NCBI GenBank assembly: GCA_002413385.1
Contig: DHWW01000225.1
Coordinates: forward strand, 1,497-7,849
Direction of reading: 5' to 3'
DNA length: 6,353 bases
From: Granulicella sp. UBA5172
Lineage (GTDB): Bacteria > Acidobacteriota > Terriglobia > Terriglobales > Acidobacteriaceae
Shown: in pieces, positions 6,073-6,353 of the stretch
Layout of the letters: each line of letters begins with the position of its first letter
Numbering within the stretch: the stretch's first letter is position 1
Notes under the pieces: generated by a model
The model's database searches: none
What the model was told of the DNA's origin: nothing
What the model saw: only the letters and a program-made list of their open reading frames with translations
Translations under genes and position numbers: made by a program

Positions 6073-6353
6073 CTAGCTTTTGTACTGATAGAACCCACGT
6101 CCGGATTTGCGTCCGAGCCACCCTGCATCCACCATCCGAATCAGCAACGGACACGGCCTGTACTTTGGATCGCCCAGCCCATCTTCAAGCACCCTCATAA
6201 TATCCAGGCAGACATCCAGCCCAATAAAGTCAGCAAGCGTGAGCGGCCCCATCGGGTGCGCCATGCCGAGGCGAAAAATCTCGTCGACGGCTTCTGCGGT
6301 GGCGACACCTTCCATCACGGCGAACATCGCCTCATTGAGCAGCGGCATCAGGT
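6073..6353 (-). CDS. 3-hydroxybutyryl-CoA dehydrogenase, C-terminal part (cut by right edge)
   Basis: Only the last 93 or so codons are in the window. They match the C-terminal helical domain of 3-hydroxyacyl-CoA dehydrogenases: [20 protein letters not shown], then [19 protein letters not shown], then the end [20 protein letters not shown] followed by [12 protein letters not shown], which is characteristic of the single-domain HbdA/PaaH/FadB2 enzymes. These oxidise (S)-3-hydroxyacyl-CoA to 3-oxoacyl-CoA with NAD(P) in the cytosol. The nucleotide-binding and catalytic His-Glu residues lie in the missing N-terminal domain, so activity cannot be judged. The frame is open through to the edge at 6353 and stops with TAG at 6075-6073. 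It is the upstream gene of the MaoC pair. Confidence 0.9.
   Translation of the reverse strand, partial: LMPLLNEAMFAVMEGVATAEAVDEIFRLGMAHPMGPLTLADFIGLDVCLDIMRVLEDGLGDPKYRPCPLLIRMVDAGWLGRKSGRGFYQYKS

Noticed and set aside
5348..6076. A 242-residue plus-strand open frame antisense to maoC and the walJ-type start
   Set aside because: Length alone is not evidence in GC-rich DNA. The sense strand carries the MaoC motifs, and this translation is Arg/His-rich with no family resemblance.
6047..6154. 36-residue N-terminal extension of the MaoC protein from ATG 6154
   Set aside because: It would overlap the end of the dehydrogenase gene and is unlike MaoC N-termini. TTG 6046 with GGGAG upstream fits better.

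Overview
The window looks like ordinary chromosome from a moderately GC-rich, free-living bacterium. The proteins read most like those of Acidobacteriota (Terriglobia, the Granulicella/Edaphobacter/Terriglobus type). That placement rests on remembered similarity of the tandem ThyX-like protein and of the small XRE regulator, not on a search. I see no mobile element, tRNA, rRNA, CRISPR array or phage gene.

Layout, left to right. (1) Positions 1-1547, minus strand: most of a long protein with two ThyX-like (flavin-dependent thymidylate synthase) domains, cut by the left edge. (2) A 63-base divergent spacer, then a plus-strand fabG-type 3-oxoacyl-ACP reductase (1611-2396), probably starting at TTG behind a good Shine-Dalgarno. 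(3) A 134-base gap, then a plus-strand XRE/Cro-type regulator (2531-2944) closed by a near-perfect intrinsic terminator (2965-2996). (4) A convergent minus-strand block reading from right to left: the end of a 3-hydroxybutyryl-CoA dehydrogenase (cut by the right edge), a MaoC-type hydratase, a WalJ/YycJ-type metallo-beta-lactamase-fold hydrolase, then after a 97-base AT-richer spacer a small two-helix membrane protein with an anti-sigma-like zinc motif, and finally a rhomboid intramembrane protease.

How the genes may work together. The dehydrogenase and MaoC hydratase are 26 bases apart and carry out neighbouring steps of acyl-CoA metabolism (3-hydroxyacyl-CoA oxidation; hydration/dehydration), so they are probably co-transcribed. 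FabG makes 3-hydroxyacyl-ACP on the opposite strand. The zinc-motif membrane protein and the rhomboid protease are 21 bases apart and may be one transcript.

The two observations most worth following are these. In the tandem ThyX-like protein, each half has kept a different part of the ThyX signature: RHR survives only in domain 2, and S-x-R-Y only in domain 1. In the second pair, a zinc-motif, histidine-loop membrane protein sits beside an intramembrane protease.
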